DNA of 64,000 nt from Lachnospiraceae bacterium. Its GTDB lineage: Bacteria > Bacillota > Clostridia > Lachnospirales > Lachnospiraceae. How positions within the stretch are numbered: the stretch's first letter is position 1; every line of letters starts with the position of its first letter. The stretch spans positions 1-64,000 of the forward strand of contig JAUNGI010000011.1 in the NCBI GenBank assembly GCA_030524525.1. The letters run 5' to 3'. The position numbers were made by a program, and so were the translations under genes. Shown here piece after piece: positions 17,280 to 26,295 of the stretch. The notes beneath the pieces are model-generated. The model was not told the DNA's origin. It worked only from the letters and a program-made list of their open reading frames with translations, and made no database searches.

Positions 17280-17882
17280 ATGAAAAAAATGATCTGTGTT
17301 ATCGGTGGTCTTCTGCTTCTTTTCGGCTTGATCGCCGGATCGGTTCGCATTTATGAAAACAGAGGGCAGGAAGACGATTCCTTCTCGAAGTTCCGTGACG
17401 AAGGCTGGGGATTGGGCGAATACGACGCATATCTTGTCAGGGAAAAATATCCGACGGACATTCTGTGGATCGGGCCGTGGGAGGAATACGAGTGGGAGCT
17501 ACCGGTGCGGTTTGCGGAAACCGTTGACCGTGAAACGCTGACGATGCGGGACGGCTTTCAGAACATGTACATTGTGATCAACGATCTTGACGGCAGCGTG
17601 GGCTTGACGGAGGAGGAATACCGACTGATCCATTCGTATGTTAAATCCGATTCCCGCTATCATTTTCTGTACTTGGGAAAAGAGAAATTGCCGCAGATCT
17701 GTGAGTACGGTTTTGGCGATAAGGATATGATTTCAGAGATAGATTATTCTCTAGGACTATACCATTGCAATGAAAGACTAATTTCATCATGGGGTGTCTA
17801 TACGCAAAATGAGATAGATTACGAAGTTCGCCTTTGCGAGTATGTTATTGCAGGCTTGGCTGGGCTTTTGCCGCAGGACTAG
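17280..17882 (+). CDS. Membrane-anchored protein of unknown function, paralogue 3 of 3
   Basis: A 200-residue paralogue 10 bp after the previous gene, with AAGGA as a modest ribosome binding site. The N-terminal anchor and first ~55 residues differ clearly from the other two (SKFRDEGWGLGEYDAY). The central block from KYPTDILWIGPWEEYEW to TLTMRDGF is identical at protein level and almost identical in DNA, and the C-terminus diverges again. A conserved centre with diverged flanks fits local gene conversion or strong constraint on the central block. It lies about 100 bp before the ABC protein. The function is unknown, as for the other paralogues. Confidence 0.7.
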   Translation: MKKMICVIGGLLLLFGLIAGSVRIYENRGQEDDSFSKFRDEGWGLGEYDAYLVREKYPTDILWIGPWEEYEWELPVRFAETVDRETLTMRDGFQNMYIVINDLDGSVGLTEEEYRLIHSYVKSDSRYHFLYLGKEKLPQICEYGFGDKDMISEIDYSLGLYHCNERLISSWGVYTQNEIDYEVRLCEYVIAGLAGLLPQD

Positions 17883-17983
17883 GGGACAAGAGAGTCATTT
17901 CCCGCAGGAATAGAGCCCTCGGAAACAAAAAAACGCCGGCATTGCTTTGCCGAGGCACACCGTAAGAAAACAGGGGGAATAGG

Positions 17984-20374
17984 ATGCTTCGAACAGAGAA
18001 TCTTTCAAAGACTTATCGGATATCCAGAAAAAATAAGGTGGACGCCCTGAAAAATGTGAACCTGCGGTTCGGGGACGCCGGGCTGGTGGCGATCGTCGGG
18101 AAAAGCGGCTGCGGAAAGACCACGCTGCTGAATCTGCTTGGAACCCTTGATGTTCCCAGCAGTGGGAAGCTGTATGTTTCCGAGCGTTCGGGCGAGGACG
18201 AGATCTGTATCAGCGACGAGAAGGAGGCGGGTCTGAACGATTACCGCAACCGGTTTCTGGGAATGGTGTTTCAAAATTATAACCTGATCGACGAATGGAC
18301 GGTGGATCAAAACGTCCGGATCGGCTTGGAACAGCAGGACTGGAAGGATAAGAGCGAGGAAGGCGTACGCGCCCGCGTTGAGGAGGCGCTGCGCTTTGTG
18401 GAGCTGGAAGGCTTAGGCGGTCGGTATATCAAGGAGCTGTCCGGGGGACAGCAGCAGCGTGCGGCGATCGCGCGGGCGATCGTGAAGTCTCCGCGTCTGC
18501 TTTTGGCGGACGAGCCAACCGGGAATCTGGACAGCGAGAGCAGCGAGCATATTATGCGGGTGCTGCGCAAATGCGCGGAGCGGTGTCTGGTCGTCGTGGT
18601 GACACACGACGCCGCGCTTGCGGAGGAGTTCGCCGACCGGATCATTCGGATGCGCGACGGAGCGATCTTAGAAGATCGGGAAAACGAACCGCTTGAAAAA
18701 AGCGGGCAGGCGGAAGGTCTTGCCGCGCGGGAGCAGGTGGTCGGCAGACGGCTTTCCGCCGGGACGATCTGCCACTTGGCGGGCAGCGCGCTGAGGATCA
18801 AAAAAATCAAGCTCGCGCTATCGCTTTTGGTGCTGATTATGGTGGCCTGCATCGCGAAGCTTGCGGTGACGTTTCTGACAAACGATTTCGGCAAAGCGGT
18901 GGCGGAATATCTGGTGAAAAACGACGAGCAGTTTTTGCTGACCTATGAGGAGCAGACGTTCCGGTCGCGGGAGGGCTTTGAATATGCCCTCCGGATCAAA
19001 AATCGGACGGAGGTCAAAGAGCTGCTTTCCCAAACGTTCGGCGAGCGGAACTGCTATGCCGTGCTGGAGGGAGCGGAGCTGACCGTCAAGGACGCTATGG
19101 AGGACGAGGCCGTGGAAGGAAGGCTGGTGATCGGCGGCGTATGCACGGAGGGCTATGAGCTTCTGGGGGAGCTTCCCAAAGCGGGCAGCGAAATCCTCAT
19201 AACCGACTACATCGCATTTGCGCTTGCTCTGCCGGACGACTGTGTTGGCGAAACAATCCTTGTAAACGGTTTGGAAATGACGGTCTGCGGCGTTTTGCTT
19301 ATGAACAGCCGTGAAGTACTGCAAAACGGTTATGAGAGGGAGTATCGGGAGCGGTATGCGCAGATTGCGGAATTTGGGCCGAGACTGCTCGTGTCCGAGG
19401 ATTATCCGAACTATCTGCGGGAGCAGAGCAGTCTTCTGCTGCCGTTTGCCGCATTAACGGAAAATCATCTCTATGAGGAACCGGCTTGGAACAAGGCGCG
19501 TCTTTCCGGCAGCGCCTCCGTCGAGGCGTCCGGGCTGCTGTGGGGGCGTCTTCCGGAGAAGGATTCGGAGATCGTTCTCTCTCTGGACTATGCCGCCGCG
19601 AATCTGCTGGCGACATGGGACGGCGAGCTTTTGCAGGACGCGGTCTCCTTTTTTGATCTGCACGGGGCGGCGCAAAATGGCGCCTTCAACGGTTATCTCG
19701 CCCTGCGCGACTACATACCGGACGTTACGATCGTCGGGATTTTGGATCAGGAACCGTCCGCCGGCGACATCATCCTTTCGGACGCGTTGTTTGCACGGCT
19801 GAAGGAGGATTATTGCGACAGCTACTGTGCGGACGGCTATGAGGTCGCGCTGAATGAAAAGACGAGAAAAAACGAGGCGATTTACGACCGACTGGACGAA
19901 GCGGGGATTCTGCTGGATATGCAGGAAACGGAAGTTTTGTATGAGAGACGGGGCGAGCTGGAGCCCCATGCGTGGATCTTTCAGATCGCGGTCTGTTTTG
20001 CGCTCTTTTTGATGATTCTGCTGATGATTCTTTTCTTTTCCTTTAATGTCAAGGACAATCACGAAAAGATCGGGATTCTGCGGGCGCTTGGCGTGAGCTA
20101 TGCGGACGTGACGCGAATCTGGCTGACCGAAGCGATCTTGGTATGCGCTCTGACCGCCGTCGGTTCGTTCGCCGTCAACGGCGTCTTCTTCCTGCGCTAT
20201 AACGCCGCTTTCCGGGACCGATACGGCTTTCTGAGCGATTACATTCATCATAACCTCTGGGCGGAAGGGCTGGAGCTGGTGTGTCTGCTGGTGCTGACCG
20301 TTCTGACGGTGGCGGTTCCCGTCTGGATCATGTCCGACAAAAAGCCGATGGAGCTGATCCGGAGCCGGGAATGA
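17984..20374 (+). CDS. MacB-like ABC transporter, ATPase fused to FtsX permease
   Basis: A 796-residue fusion with a ribosome binding site GGGGGAATAGG. The ATPase comes first: Walker A GKSGCGKT (about 38-45), signature LSGGQQQ (about 148-154), Walker B LLLADEP (about 168-174) and H-loop THD. Its Q-loop segment MVFQNYNLIDEWTVDQN is typical of the LolD/MacB family. A membrane helix lies near 277-300, then a periplasm-like outer domain of about 350 residues, and three helices at the C-terminus (about 660-690, 715-740, 755-785). The whole permease looks intact. MacB-type pumps extrude peptides, siderophores or lipids or act as mechanotransmitters. Being last in the 14.8-20.4 kb group, it may handle the secreted protein or provide resistance together with the three paralogues. 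The partner, if any, is not in this window. Confidence 0.88.
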   Translation: MLRTENLSKTYRISRKNKVDALKNVNLRFGDAGLVAIVGKSGCGKTTLLNLLGTLDVPSSGKLYVSERSGEDEICISDEKEAGLNDYRNRFLGMVFQNYNLIDEWTVDQNVRIGLEQQDWKDKSEEGVRARVEEALRFVELEGLGGRYIKELSGGQQQRAAIARAIVKSPRLLLADEPTGNLDSESSEHIMRVLRKCAERCLVVVVTHDAALAEEFADRIIRMRDGAILEDRENEPLEKSGQAEGLAAREQVVGRRLSAGTICHLAGSALRIKKIKLALSLLVLIMVACIAKLAVTFLTNDFGKAVAEYLVKNDEQFLLTYEEQTFRSREGFEYALRIKNRTEVKELLSQTFGERNCYAVLEGAELTVKDAMEDEAVEGRLVIGGVCTEGYELLGELPKAGSEILITDYIAFALALPDDCVGETILVNGLEMTVCGVLLMNSREVLQNGYEREYRERYAQIAEFGPRLLVSEDYPNYLREQSSLLLPFAALTENHLYEEPAWNKARLSGSASVEASGLLWGRLPEKDSEIVLSLDYAAANLLATWDGELLQDAVSFFDLHGAAQNGAFNGYLALRDYIPDVTIVGILDQEPSAGDIILSDALFARLKEDYCDSYCADGYEVALNEKTRKNEAIYDRLDEAGILLDMQETEVLYERRGELEPHAWIFQIAVCFALFLMILLMILFFSFNVKDNHEKIGILRALGVSYADVTRIWLTEAILVCALTAVGSFAVNGVFFLRYNAAFRDRYGFLSDYIHHNLWAEGLELVCLLVLTVLTVAVPVWIMSDKKPMELIRSRE

Positions 20375-20482
20375 TACCTGATTTTCTGCACGATCCGGCG
20401 CGATCTGATCGGCGAGCAGCTTCTGGCGCGGGACGAAAGAGGCTATTGGCGCGTAAAACCGGAATGAACTGTAATTTTGCTC

Positions 20483-20510
20483 TTGATTTTTTCGGGGAAA
20501 TGGGTATAAT
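20483..20510 (+). promoter_or_regulatory. Predicted promoter of tRNA-Pro
   Basis: TTGATT (20483-20488), a 16-bp spacer, and a perfect TATAAT (20505-20510), 46 bp before the tRNA. Confidence 0.6.
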
Positions 20511-20556
20511 AAAACCTGTTGACTGAAAAGGCTGTATTTTCGGCTTTTTCGCCCGT

Positions 20557-20629
20557 CGGGGTGTGGCTCAGGTGGTAGAGCGCTACTTTAGGGAAGTAGA
20601 GGCCGCGTGTTCAAGTCACGTCACTCCGA
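20557..20629 (+). tRNA. tRNA-Pro, anticodon AGG
   Basis: All four arms fold. The acceptor is CGGGGTG/CACTCCG with one G-U, the D-stem GCTC/GAGC, the anticodon stem CTACT/AGTAG around TTAGGGA, the variable loop AGGCC, and the T-stem GCGTG/CACGT around TTCAAGT. The anticodon bases 20590-20592 read AGG, decoding CCU; G37 and the overall sequence match bacterial tRNA-Pro. CCA is not encoded. An unmodified or inosine A34 in a proline tRNA is uncommon in bacteria. Confidence 0.9.
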
Positions 20630-20634
20630 TAAAA

Positions 20635-20666
20635 AACCTCTTGTCCGTTTGGACAAGAGGTTTTTT
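20635..20666. terminator. Bidirectional terminator between tRNA-Pro and tldE
   Basis: AACCTCTTGTCC/GGACAAGAGGTT, a 12-bp perfect stem with a GTTT loop, T-run on the right and A-run on the left. It can therefore serve the tRNA and the minus-strand trp-tldDE unit. Confidence 0.92.
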
Positions 20667-20709
20667 GTTTCATAGGATTTAGGCGGAGAATCTCGCAGCG
20701 CGAGATTCC
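20664..20709 (+). repeat. Fragment of the dispersed hairpin repeat
   Basis: It starts with the repeat's TTTCATAGGA arm, fused to the tRNA terminator, and continues with AGGCGGAG and an AATCTCGC-AGC-GCGAGATT hairpin. The middle of the element is missing. Confidence 0.65.
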
Positions 20710-22059
20710 TTACTTCCCTGCCACGCTCACGTCGTTTACCACGATCGCCGGGGCGCCGTAGCGGCTGCTGCCGTCGATGGGCATAAATTCCACGTCGTCG
20801 CCGATCAGAGCGACCTGCTTCAGCAGCTCATAGAAGTTGCCGGAAACCGTAAAGTTCTTTACCGGCTTGCCGAGCTTGCCGTCGGTAATGAGAAAACCGG
20901 CGGAAGCAAGAGAAAAGTCGCCGCTGCTCGGATCGGCTCCCGCATGAAGACCGTTCAGTTCGGTGACGTAGATCCCGTTCCGCACGTTCTCAAACAGCGC
21001 TTCCTTGGAGCCTGCGCCGCCCGCTTCCAAATAAAAGTTATACGGGGAGATCCCGACCTTGGAGGCATAGTTCTCCTTACAGCCGTTTCCGGTGGAAGAA
21101 ACGCCCGCCTTGTGCGCCGTCGTCAGATTGTGCAGCAGCGTCGTAAGCGTTCCGTTTTCAACGACCTTTTTGCGGTAGGTGGCAACGCCCTCGCTGTCAA
21201 ACGGGATGCGCAGCAGGCTGTCCTGCGGGAACGGGTCGTCCACGATCGAAACGGACGGAGCCGCCACCTGCTCGCCCTCTTTGCCGCGAAAGAGCGAAAG
21301 CCCCCTTTGCGCCGCTTCTGCGGAAAAGGCGGAGAAGAAGGTCGCAAGTAGCGTCGCCGTCATTTTTCCGGAGAAGACGATGGGGTAGCTCCCGGTCGGA
21401 ACGGTGTCCGCGCCGATGCAGGACACCGCCTCATCGACCGCGGCGTTGGCGACGGCGTCGGCGGAAAGCTCGGTAAAATCTCCCGCCTTCAGCTCAAAGC
21501 CGTTGTACAGCTCGTCGTTCTCTTTGACCGAGGGGTAGCAGTAAAGCAGCGAATAGTCCGCGGTATGGCTCAGATCCAAGCCCTTGGAGTTGCTGATCGC
21601 CACGGTGCTGCGGCGAAAGGCAGCCGCCGTCTGGGTGCCGTCCACAATGCGCGCGTCCCGGCGGTACGCCGCCTCCTGTGTCGCCAAGACCAGCTGGCGG
21701 AGCTGCGCTGCCGAGGGTTCGCTCGTGGTCACGGGCACGATCTCTTCGTAAGCGTCTCCGGTCTCGTGGATCCAAGCGCTTTCCGCGCTTTCCGTTGCCT
21801 CCGCGTTTTGCATGGCAGCCTCTACGATGCGCTCCGCCTCGTCCGCGTCAAAACGCTCGGTTGCGGCGTAGCCGATCTTTCCCGCGTGGATGCAGCGGAA
21901 GCACGCGCCCGCCTGAATGCTTGTGGAAAAGGCGTTGATGTCATGCTGCAAAGCTTCCGTGCTGATGCCCTCGGACGCCTGATAGTACAATTCGTATTCT
22001 TCGAGCCGGTTTGCCTTGGCGGCAGCCATGACCAGCTCCTTAAAATCGTTATATAACAT
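20710..22059 (-). CDS. tldE: TldE/PmbA-like metallopeptidase subunit
   Basis: A 449-residue protein of the TldD/PmbA family, without the HExxxH zinc motif, which identifies it as the non-catalytic TldE/PmbA partner. Recognisable parts are GYAATERFD near 65, SNSKGLDLSH near 160 and STGNGC near 330 (the family's SxGxG region). In E. coli, TldD and TldE form a heterodimer that degrades unfolded peptides and matures microcin B17; in other bacteria they trim modified peptides. The start at 22059 has GAGGAGGG. The gene is 18 bp after tldD and is last in the minus-strand run that begins with the trp operon. A terminator lies about 45 bp beyond its stop. Confidence 0.9.
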   Translation of the reverse strand: MLYNDFKELVMAAAKANRLEEYELYYQASEGISTEALQHDINAFSTSIQAGACFRCIHAGKIGYAATERFDADEAERIVEAAMQNAEATESAESAWIHETGDAYEEIVPVTTSEPSAAQLRQLVLATQEAAYRRDARIVDGTQTAAAFRRSTVAISNSKGLDLSHTADYSLLYCYPSVKENDELYNGFELKAGDFTELSADAVANAAVDEAVSCIGADTVPTGSYPIVFSGKMTATLLATFFSAFSAEAAQRGLSLFRGKEGEQVAAPSVSIVDDPFPQDSLLRIPFDSEGVATYRKKVVENGTLTTLLHNLTTAHKAGVSSTGNGCKENYASKVGISPYNFYLEAGGAGSKEALFENVRNGIYVTELNGLHAGADPSSGDFSLASAGFLITDGKLGKPVKNFTVSGNFYELLKQVALIGDDVEFMPIDGSSRYGAPAIVVNDVSVAGK

Positions 22060-22077
22060 TCTGTTTCCCTCCTCGCT

Positions 22078-23472
22078 CTAACGTCCGCCGACCGTGATGG
22101 AGGAGACCCGGATCAGGGGCTGTCCCACGTCGGTAGGGATGCTGCCGCTCGACGCGCCGCACATGCCCTGCGCCGTTTCCAGATTCTGTCCCACCATGTC
22201 GATATTCATGAGGATGTCCGAGCCCTTGCCGATCAGACTTGCGCCTCGGACAGGCTCGCAGATTTTGCCGTTCCGGATGATATAGCCCTCTGCAACGGCA
22301 AAGTTGAAGGAGCCGTTTGCGGGATTTACCGAGCCGCCGCCCATTTTCTTGGCGTAGAGACCGTATTCGATGGAGGCGATAATGTCCTCGTTTTTGTCGG
22401 GACCGTTGGCAATGAAGGTGTTGGTCATGCGGGAGGTCGGGTCCCACTGGTAGCTCTGGCGGCGGCAGGAGCCGTTGCCCTCAAGCCCCATCCGGCGGCC
22501 GTTCAGCTTGTCCACCATGTACGTTTTCAAAATTCCGTTTTCGATCAGAACCTTGCGCTGCGCGGGCGTACCTTCGTCGTCGATGTTGATGGAGCCCCAT
22601 GCGTTCGGAATGGTGCCGTCGTCGAGGGCCGTGACCTTTTCGTTGGCGATCTGCTGCCCCAGCTTTCCGCAGAATTGGGACTGCCCGATGGAAACGCAGG
22701 ACGCCTCGAGAGAGTGGCCGCACGCTTCGTGGAAGATCACGCCGCCGAAGCCGTTTTCAATGGCGACCGGAATTTGACCGGCGGGGATGTAGCCGGCGTC
22801 CAGCATGACCGTCGCCTGTCTTGCCGCCTCGGTTCCGATGTCCTTGGGGCGGATCTGTTCGAACATCTCAAGCCCCATCCGGCGTCCCGGAGAGCAGATC
22901 CCGCTCTGGTTCTCGCCGTTTTTGCTGGCGACGGCGGACACCACCATGCGGGTGCGGATCTGCCGATCCTCGGTCAGAAGACCGTCGCTGTTTGCAATGA
23001 GAATGTTGTGATCCACGTCAAGCAGCTTGGCGCTTACCTGCGCGATGCCGGCGCTGTAGCCTCTCGCCGCTTCGTTGGCCTCCTTCAGGAGGTCGATCTT
23101 GGCGCCGTGCGCCGCGGTATGGGGAACGATGCGTACCGGGTGGATATCCCCGAAGATCCGCTCGGTCAGACGAACGGTCCGTCCGGCAGCCGCGCCCTCC
23201 CCGGAGGCGCCGTCGAGCGCGTCCGCGATCCGTCTTGCGCAGGCGAGAAGATCGCTTCGCTCCAGTGAGGTGCAGGAGCCGGTCACACAGCGCGTTCCCT
23301 TGAGAATGCGGATGCCGACGCCGGAAATCAGCCGGTCGGTGATCGCATCCACGCGGTCGTCGATCAGCAGGATCTGGTTTTCCAAGGTGCGTTCCGAAAA
23401 GACTTCCGCAAAATCCGCGCCCGTGGACATGGCGGTTTGCAGAATTTCGGTCAACAGTTTTCTAGATAACAT
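22078..23472 (-). CDS. tldD: TldD-like zinc metallopeptidase
   Basis: A 464-residue catalytic TldD. FHEACGHSLEA carries the HExxxH zinc motif (near residue 245), followed by GSINIDDEG, KTYMVDKLNGRRMG and NGSCRRQSYQ, all typical of the family. The C-terminus VRVSSITVGG-like end is also standard. It forms the active partner of TldE encoded immediately downstream. The start at 23472 has AAAGGA upstream and lies 33 bp after trpA, so the pair may be transcribed with tryptophan biosynthesis genes or from an unseen promoter in that gap. I see no modified-peptide precursor next to it. The link to trp is positional and probably not functional. Confidence 0.92.
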   Translation of the reverse strand: MLSRKLLTEILQTAMSTGADFAEVFSERTLENQILLIDDRVDAITDRLISGVGIRILKGTRCVTGSCTSLERSDLLACARRIADALDGASGEGAAAGRTVRLTERIFGDIHPVRIVPHTAAHGAKIDLLKEANEAARGYSAGIAQVSAKLLDVDHNILIANSDGLLTEDRQIRTRMVVSAVASKNGENQSGICSPGRRMGLEMFEQIRPKDIGTEAARQATVMLDAGYIPAGQIPVAIENGFGGVIFHEACGHSLEASCVSIGQSQFCGKLGQQIANEKVTALDDGTIPNAWGSINIDDEGTPAQRKVLIENGILKTYMVDKLNGRRMGLEGNGSCRRQSYQWDPTSRMTNTFIANGPDKNEDIIASIEYGLYAKKMGGGSVNPANGSFNFAVAEGYIIRNGKICEPVRGASLIGKGSDILMNIDMVGQNLETAQGMCGASSGSIPTDVGQPLIRVSSITVGGR

Positions 23473-23505
23473 AGAATCTGTCCTTTCTGTTGCAAATACA
23501 AAGCG

Positions 23506-24291
23506 TTATTCCGCGGAACGGTTTGCCGCCGCCCGCATACGCCGCACATAGTCCGCCACCGGTTCGACGGCGTCGGCTCCCAAGTCGCCGATCATCCGCA
23601 CAATGGCGCTTCCGACGATCACGCCGTCCGCATAGCCCGCCATTTCCTCCGCCTGCTCCGGCGTGGAAATGCCGAAGCCGATGGCGCAGGGGAGCTGCGG
23701 ATTGGCGGCGCGCGCCCGCCGGATCATGGCGTTCAGATCGGTGGTGATCCGGCTTCTTACGCCGGTCACGCCCATGGACGAGACGCAGTAGAGAAAGCCC
23801 TCCGCTTCCTTGGCGATCCGATCGATCCGTTCGTCGGACGTGGGAGCGATCATACTGATCAGCTCCAGACCGAAGCGGCGGCAGTCGCCGAGAAATTCGT
23901 CCTTTTCTTCAAAGGGAACGTCCGGCAGGATCAGCCCGTCGATACCGATTTCGGCGGCGGTTTTTACAAAACGCTCTGTTCCGTATGAGTATACCACATT
24001 TGCATAGGTCATGAAAACCATGGGAATCGAAATTTTTTTTCGCAGCCGCCGCACCATGGCAAAGATCTTGTCGGTCGTAGCGCCGCCCCGCAGAGCGCGT
24101 TCGCTTGCCGCCATGATGACCGGCCCCTCGGCGGTCGGATCGGAGAAGGGGATGCCAAGCTCGATCAGGTCGGCGCCCGCCTCCGCCATTGCGGAAACGA
24201 GCCGCTCGGTCGTTTCCAGATCGGGGTCTCCGCAGGTCAGAAAAGGGATAAATGCTTTTCCGTTTTGAAAAGCCTGTGCGATTCTACTCAT
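23506..24291 (-). CDS. trpA: Tryptophan synthase alpha chain
   Basis: A 261-residue alpha subunit that cleaves indole-3-glycerol phosphate to indole and glyceraldehyde 3-phosphate and passes indole to TrpB. The catalytic Glu44 (ELGIPFSDP) and Asp51 are present, and the phosphate-binding GFGIS and IVGSAIV loops are near the C-terminus. Length is normal. It overlaps the end of trpB by 8 bp, which indicates translational coupling and a 1:1 complex. It is the last biosynthetic gene of the operon. Confidence 0.96.
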   Translation of the reverse strand: MSRIAQAFQNGKAFIPFLTCGDPDLETTERLVSAMAEAGADLIELGIPFSDPTAEGPVIMAASERALRGGATTDKIFAMVRRLRKKISIPMVFMTYANVVYSYGTERFVKTAAEIGIDGLILPDVPFEEKDEFLGDCRRFGLELISMIAPTSDERIDRIAKEAEGFLYCVSSMGVTGVRSRITTDLNAMIRRARAANPQLPCAIGFGISTPEQAEEMAGYADGVIVGSAIVRMIGDLGADAVEPVADYVRRMRAAANRSAE

Positions 24292-25468
24292 AAATATCCT
24301 CCCCTCGGTAGCGGGCGATGGCGGCGCAGTCCTTGTCGCCCCGCCCGGAAATGTTGACGACGATGATCTTGTCCTTGGACAGCGTGGGCGCCAGCTTCAT
24401 GGCGTGGCTGACTGCGTGGGCGGATTCGATGGCGGGAATGATGCCCTCCGTGCGGCTCAGGTATTCAAAGGCGCACACCGCCTCCTCGTCGGTGACCGGA
24501 ACGTACTGTGCGCGCCCGGTGTCGTAGAGCCATGCGTGTTCCGGCCCGATGCCCGGATAGTCCAGCCCCGCCGAGATCGAGTAGACCGGCGCGATCTGCC
24601 CGTATTCGTCCTGACAGAAGTAGGACTTCATGCCGTGGAAGATGCCGAGCCGTCCCGTGGCGATGGTGGCGGCGGTCTCGGCGGTCGTTACTCCGCGTCC
24701 GGCGGCCTCGCAGCCGATCAGCTGCACATCCTTGTCCTCAATGAAATGGTAGAAAGCGCCCATCGCGTTTGAGCCCCCGCCCACGCAGGCAAGCACCGCG
24801 TCGGGAAGCCGTCCCTCCTTTTCCAGACACTGCTGCTTGATCTCCTTGGAGATCACCGACTGAAAATCGCGGACGATGGTCGGGAACGGGTGCGGCCCCA
24901 TAACCGAGCCGAGGCAGTAGTGGGTGTCGGAGATGCGCTTGCTCCATTCGCGCATCGTCTCGGAGACCGCGTCCTTGAGCGTTGCCGTGCCGCTTGTGAC
25001 CGGAACGACCTTGCTGCCGAGAAGCCGCATTCTGTAGACGTTGAGCGCCTGCCGCTTGGTGTCCTCCTCGCCCATAAAGACCACGCATTCCATGCCCATA
25101 AGGGCGGCGGCGGTGGCGGTTGCAACGCCGTGCTGACCGGCTCCGGTCTCGGCGATCAGGCGGGTCTTGCCCATTTTTTTCGCAAGCAGCGCTTGCCCCA
25201 GCACGTTGTTGATCTTGTGCGAGCCGGTGTGGTTCAGATCCTCCCGTTTCAGATAGATCTTTGCGCCGCCGAGATCGCGGGTCATTTTCTCGGCATAGTA
25301 GAGGCGCGACGGTCTTCCCGCGTAGTTATTGTACAGCTCCGTCAGCTCCGTTTGGAACTGCGGGTCGTTTTTGTAGTGCTCGTAGGCTTCCTCCAGTTCG
25401 AGGACGGCTTTCATCAGCGGCTCGGAAATGTATTGTCCGCCGTGAACGCCGAAACGTCCGTTAGACAT
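24284..25468 (-). CDS. trpB: Tryptophan synthase beta chain
   Basis: A 394-residue pyridoxal phosphate enzyme joining indole and serine to give tryptophan. HTGSHKINN contains the cofactor Lys85, GGGSNA the phosphate-binding loop, and [12 protein letters not shown] the conserved late motif; [10 protein letters not shown] is the substrate-binding stretch. It is TrpB1-type by length and motifs. It overlaps trpC upstream by 8 bp and trpA downstream by 8 bp. There is no trpF between trpC and trpB, where Gram-positive operons usually have it. Confidence 0.97.
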   Translation of the reverse strand: MSNGRFGVHGGQYISEPLMKAVLELEEAYEHYKNDPQFQTELTELYNNYAGRPSRLYYAEKMTRDLGGAKIYLKREDLNHTGSHKINNVLGQALLAKKMGKTRLIAETGAGQHGVATATAAALMGMECVVFMGEEDTKRQALNVYRMRLLGSKVVPVTSGTATLKDAVSETMREWSKRISDTHYCLGSVMGPHPFPTIVRDFQSVISKEIKQQCLEKEGRLPDAVLACVGGGSNAMGAFYHFIEDKDVQLIGCEAAGRGVTTAETAATIATGRLGIFHGMKSYFCQDEYGQIAPVYSISAGLDYPGIGPEHAWLYDTGRAQYVPVTDEEAVCAFEYLSRTEGIIPAIESAHAVSHAMKLAPTLSKDKIIVVNISGRGDKDCAAIARYRGEDIYE

Positions 25469-26273
25469 TGTTGTTCTCCTTTCCGGCAGCCTCTGCGGCC
25501 GCCTTTCGCATGGCGGTAAGCGCCGCCCGCGGGTCGGGGCTCCGCATCAGATATTCTCCGACCAGCACGGCGTCGGCGCCGACGGAACGAAGCGTTTTCG
25601 CATCCTCCGCCGAATTCACGCCCGATTCCGCCACAAACAGCGCCGTTTCCGGGATCTTTTCCCGCAGCCGGGCGGCGTTTCCGAAATCGACCGAAAAATT
25701 TTTCAGGTTCCGGTTGTTGACGCCGATCACTCTTGCGCCCGCCGAAACGGCGGAAGCGATCTCCGCTTCGTCGTGGGTCTCCACAAGCGCCGTCAGACCG
25801 AGCCGGTCGCAGATATCCAGATATTCGGCGATGGTCTCCGTGGGAAGCAGCGCGCAGATCAGCAGCACCGCGTCCGCGCCCAGAAGCTTGGCTTCGTAGA
25901 GCTGGTAGGCGTCCACCGTAAAATCCTTTCGGATCATCGGGCAGGACACCGTTTTTCGCACGTCGGCAAAGATCCGATCGGAACCAAGGAACCACTTCGG
26001 CTCGGTCAGAACCGAGATGCAGTCGGTTCCCGCCTCCTCGTAGGAGCGGGCGATTTCCGGATAGGGAAAATCCGGAGAGATAACGCCCTTTGACGGAGAC
26101 GCCTTTTTGATTTCGCAGATAAAGGAAAGACCGGGCCTTTTCAGCGCCTCCTCAAAGCGGAAATCGCCCTTCGGCAGGCTGAGCGCCCGCTCCCGAAGCG
26201 CTTCCGGCGGGCACTGTTCTTTTGCCGCCGCCACACGCTCCCTCGCGTGCGCGGCAAGTTCGTCTAATATCAT
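25461..26273 (-). CDS. trpC: Indole-3-glycerol phosphate synthase
   Basis: A 270-residue TIM barrel closing the indole ring. The start is followed by the catalytic [11 protein letters not shown] segment (about 53-63), the [12 protein letters not shown] and MIRKDFTVD strands with catalytic Lys, and [11 protein letters not shown] and [12 protein letters not shown] at the C-terminal phosphate site. The length fits a monofunctional enzyme; no fused phosphoribosylanthranilate isomerase (TrpF) follows. It lies 22 bp after trpD and overlaps trpB. Confidence 0.96.
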   Translation of the reverse strand: MILDELAAHARERVAAAKEQCPPEALRERALSLPKGDFRFEEALKRPGLSFICEIKKASPSKGVISPDFPYPEIARSYEEAGTDCISVLTEPKWFLGSDRIFADVRKTVSCPMIRKDFTVDAYQLYEAKLLGADAVLLICALLPTETIAEYLDICDRLGLTALVETHDEAEIASAVSAGARVIGVNNRNLKNFSVDFGNAARLREKIPETALFVAESGVNSAEDAKTLRSVGADAVLVGEYLMRSPDPRAALTAMRKAAAEAAGKENNNV

Positions 26274-26295
26274 AATTACCTCCGATACCTTGTCG

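Noticed and set aside
20375-20467. In-frame continuation after the MacB-like stop (IFCTIRRDLIGEQLLARDER)
   Set aside because: It looks protein-like, but the ABC protein already ends like its relatives and there is no start codon; it could be a remnant of another gene. Too short to support.
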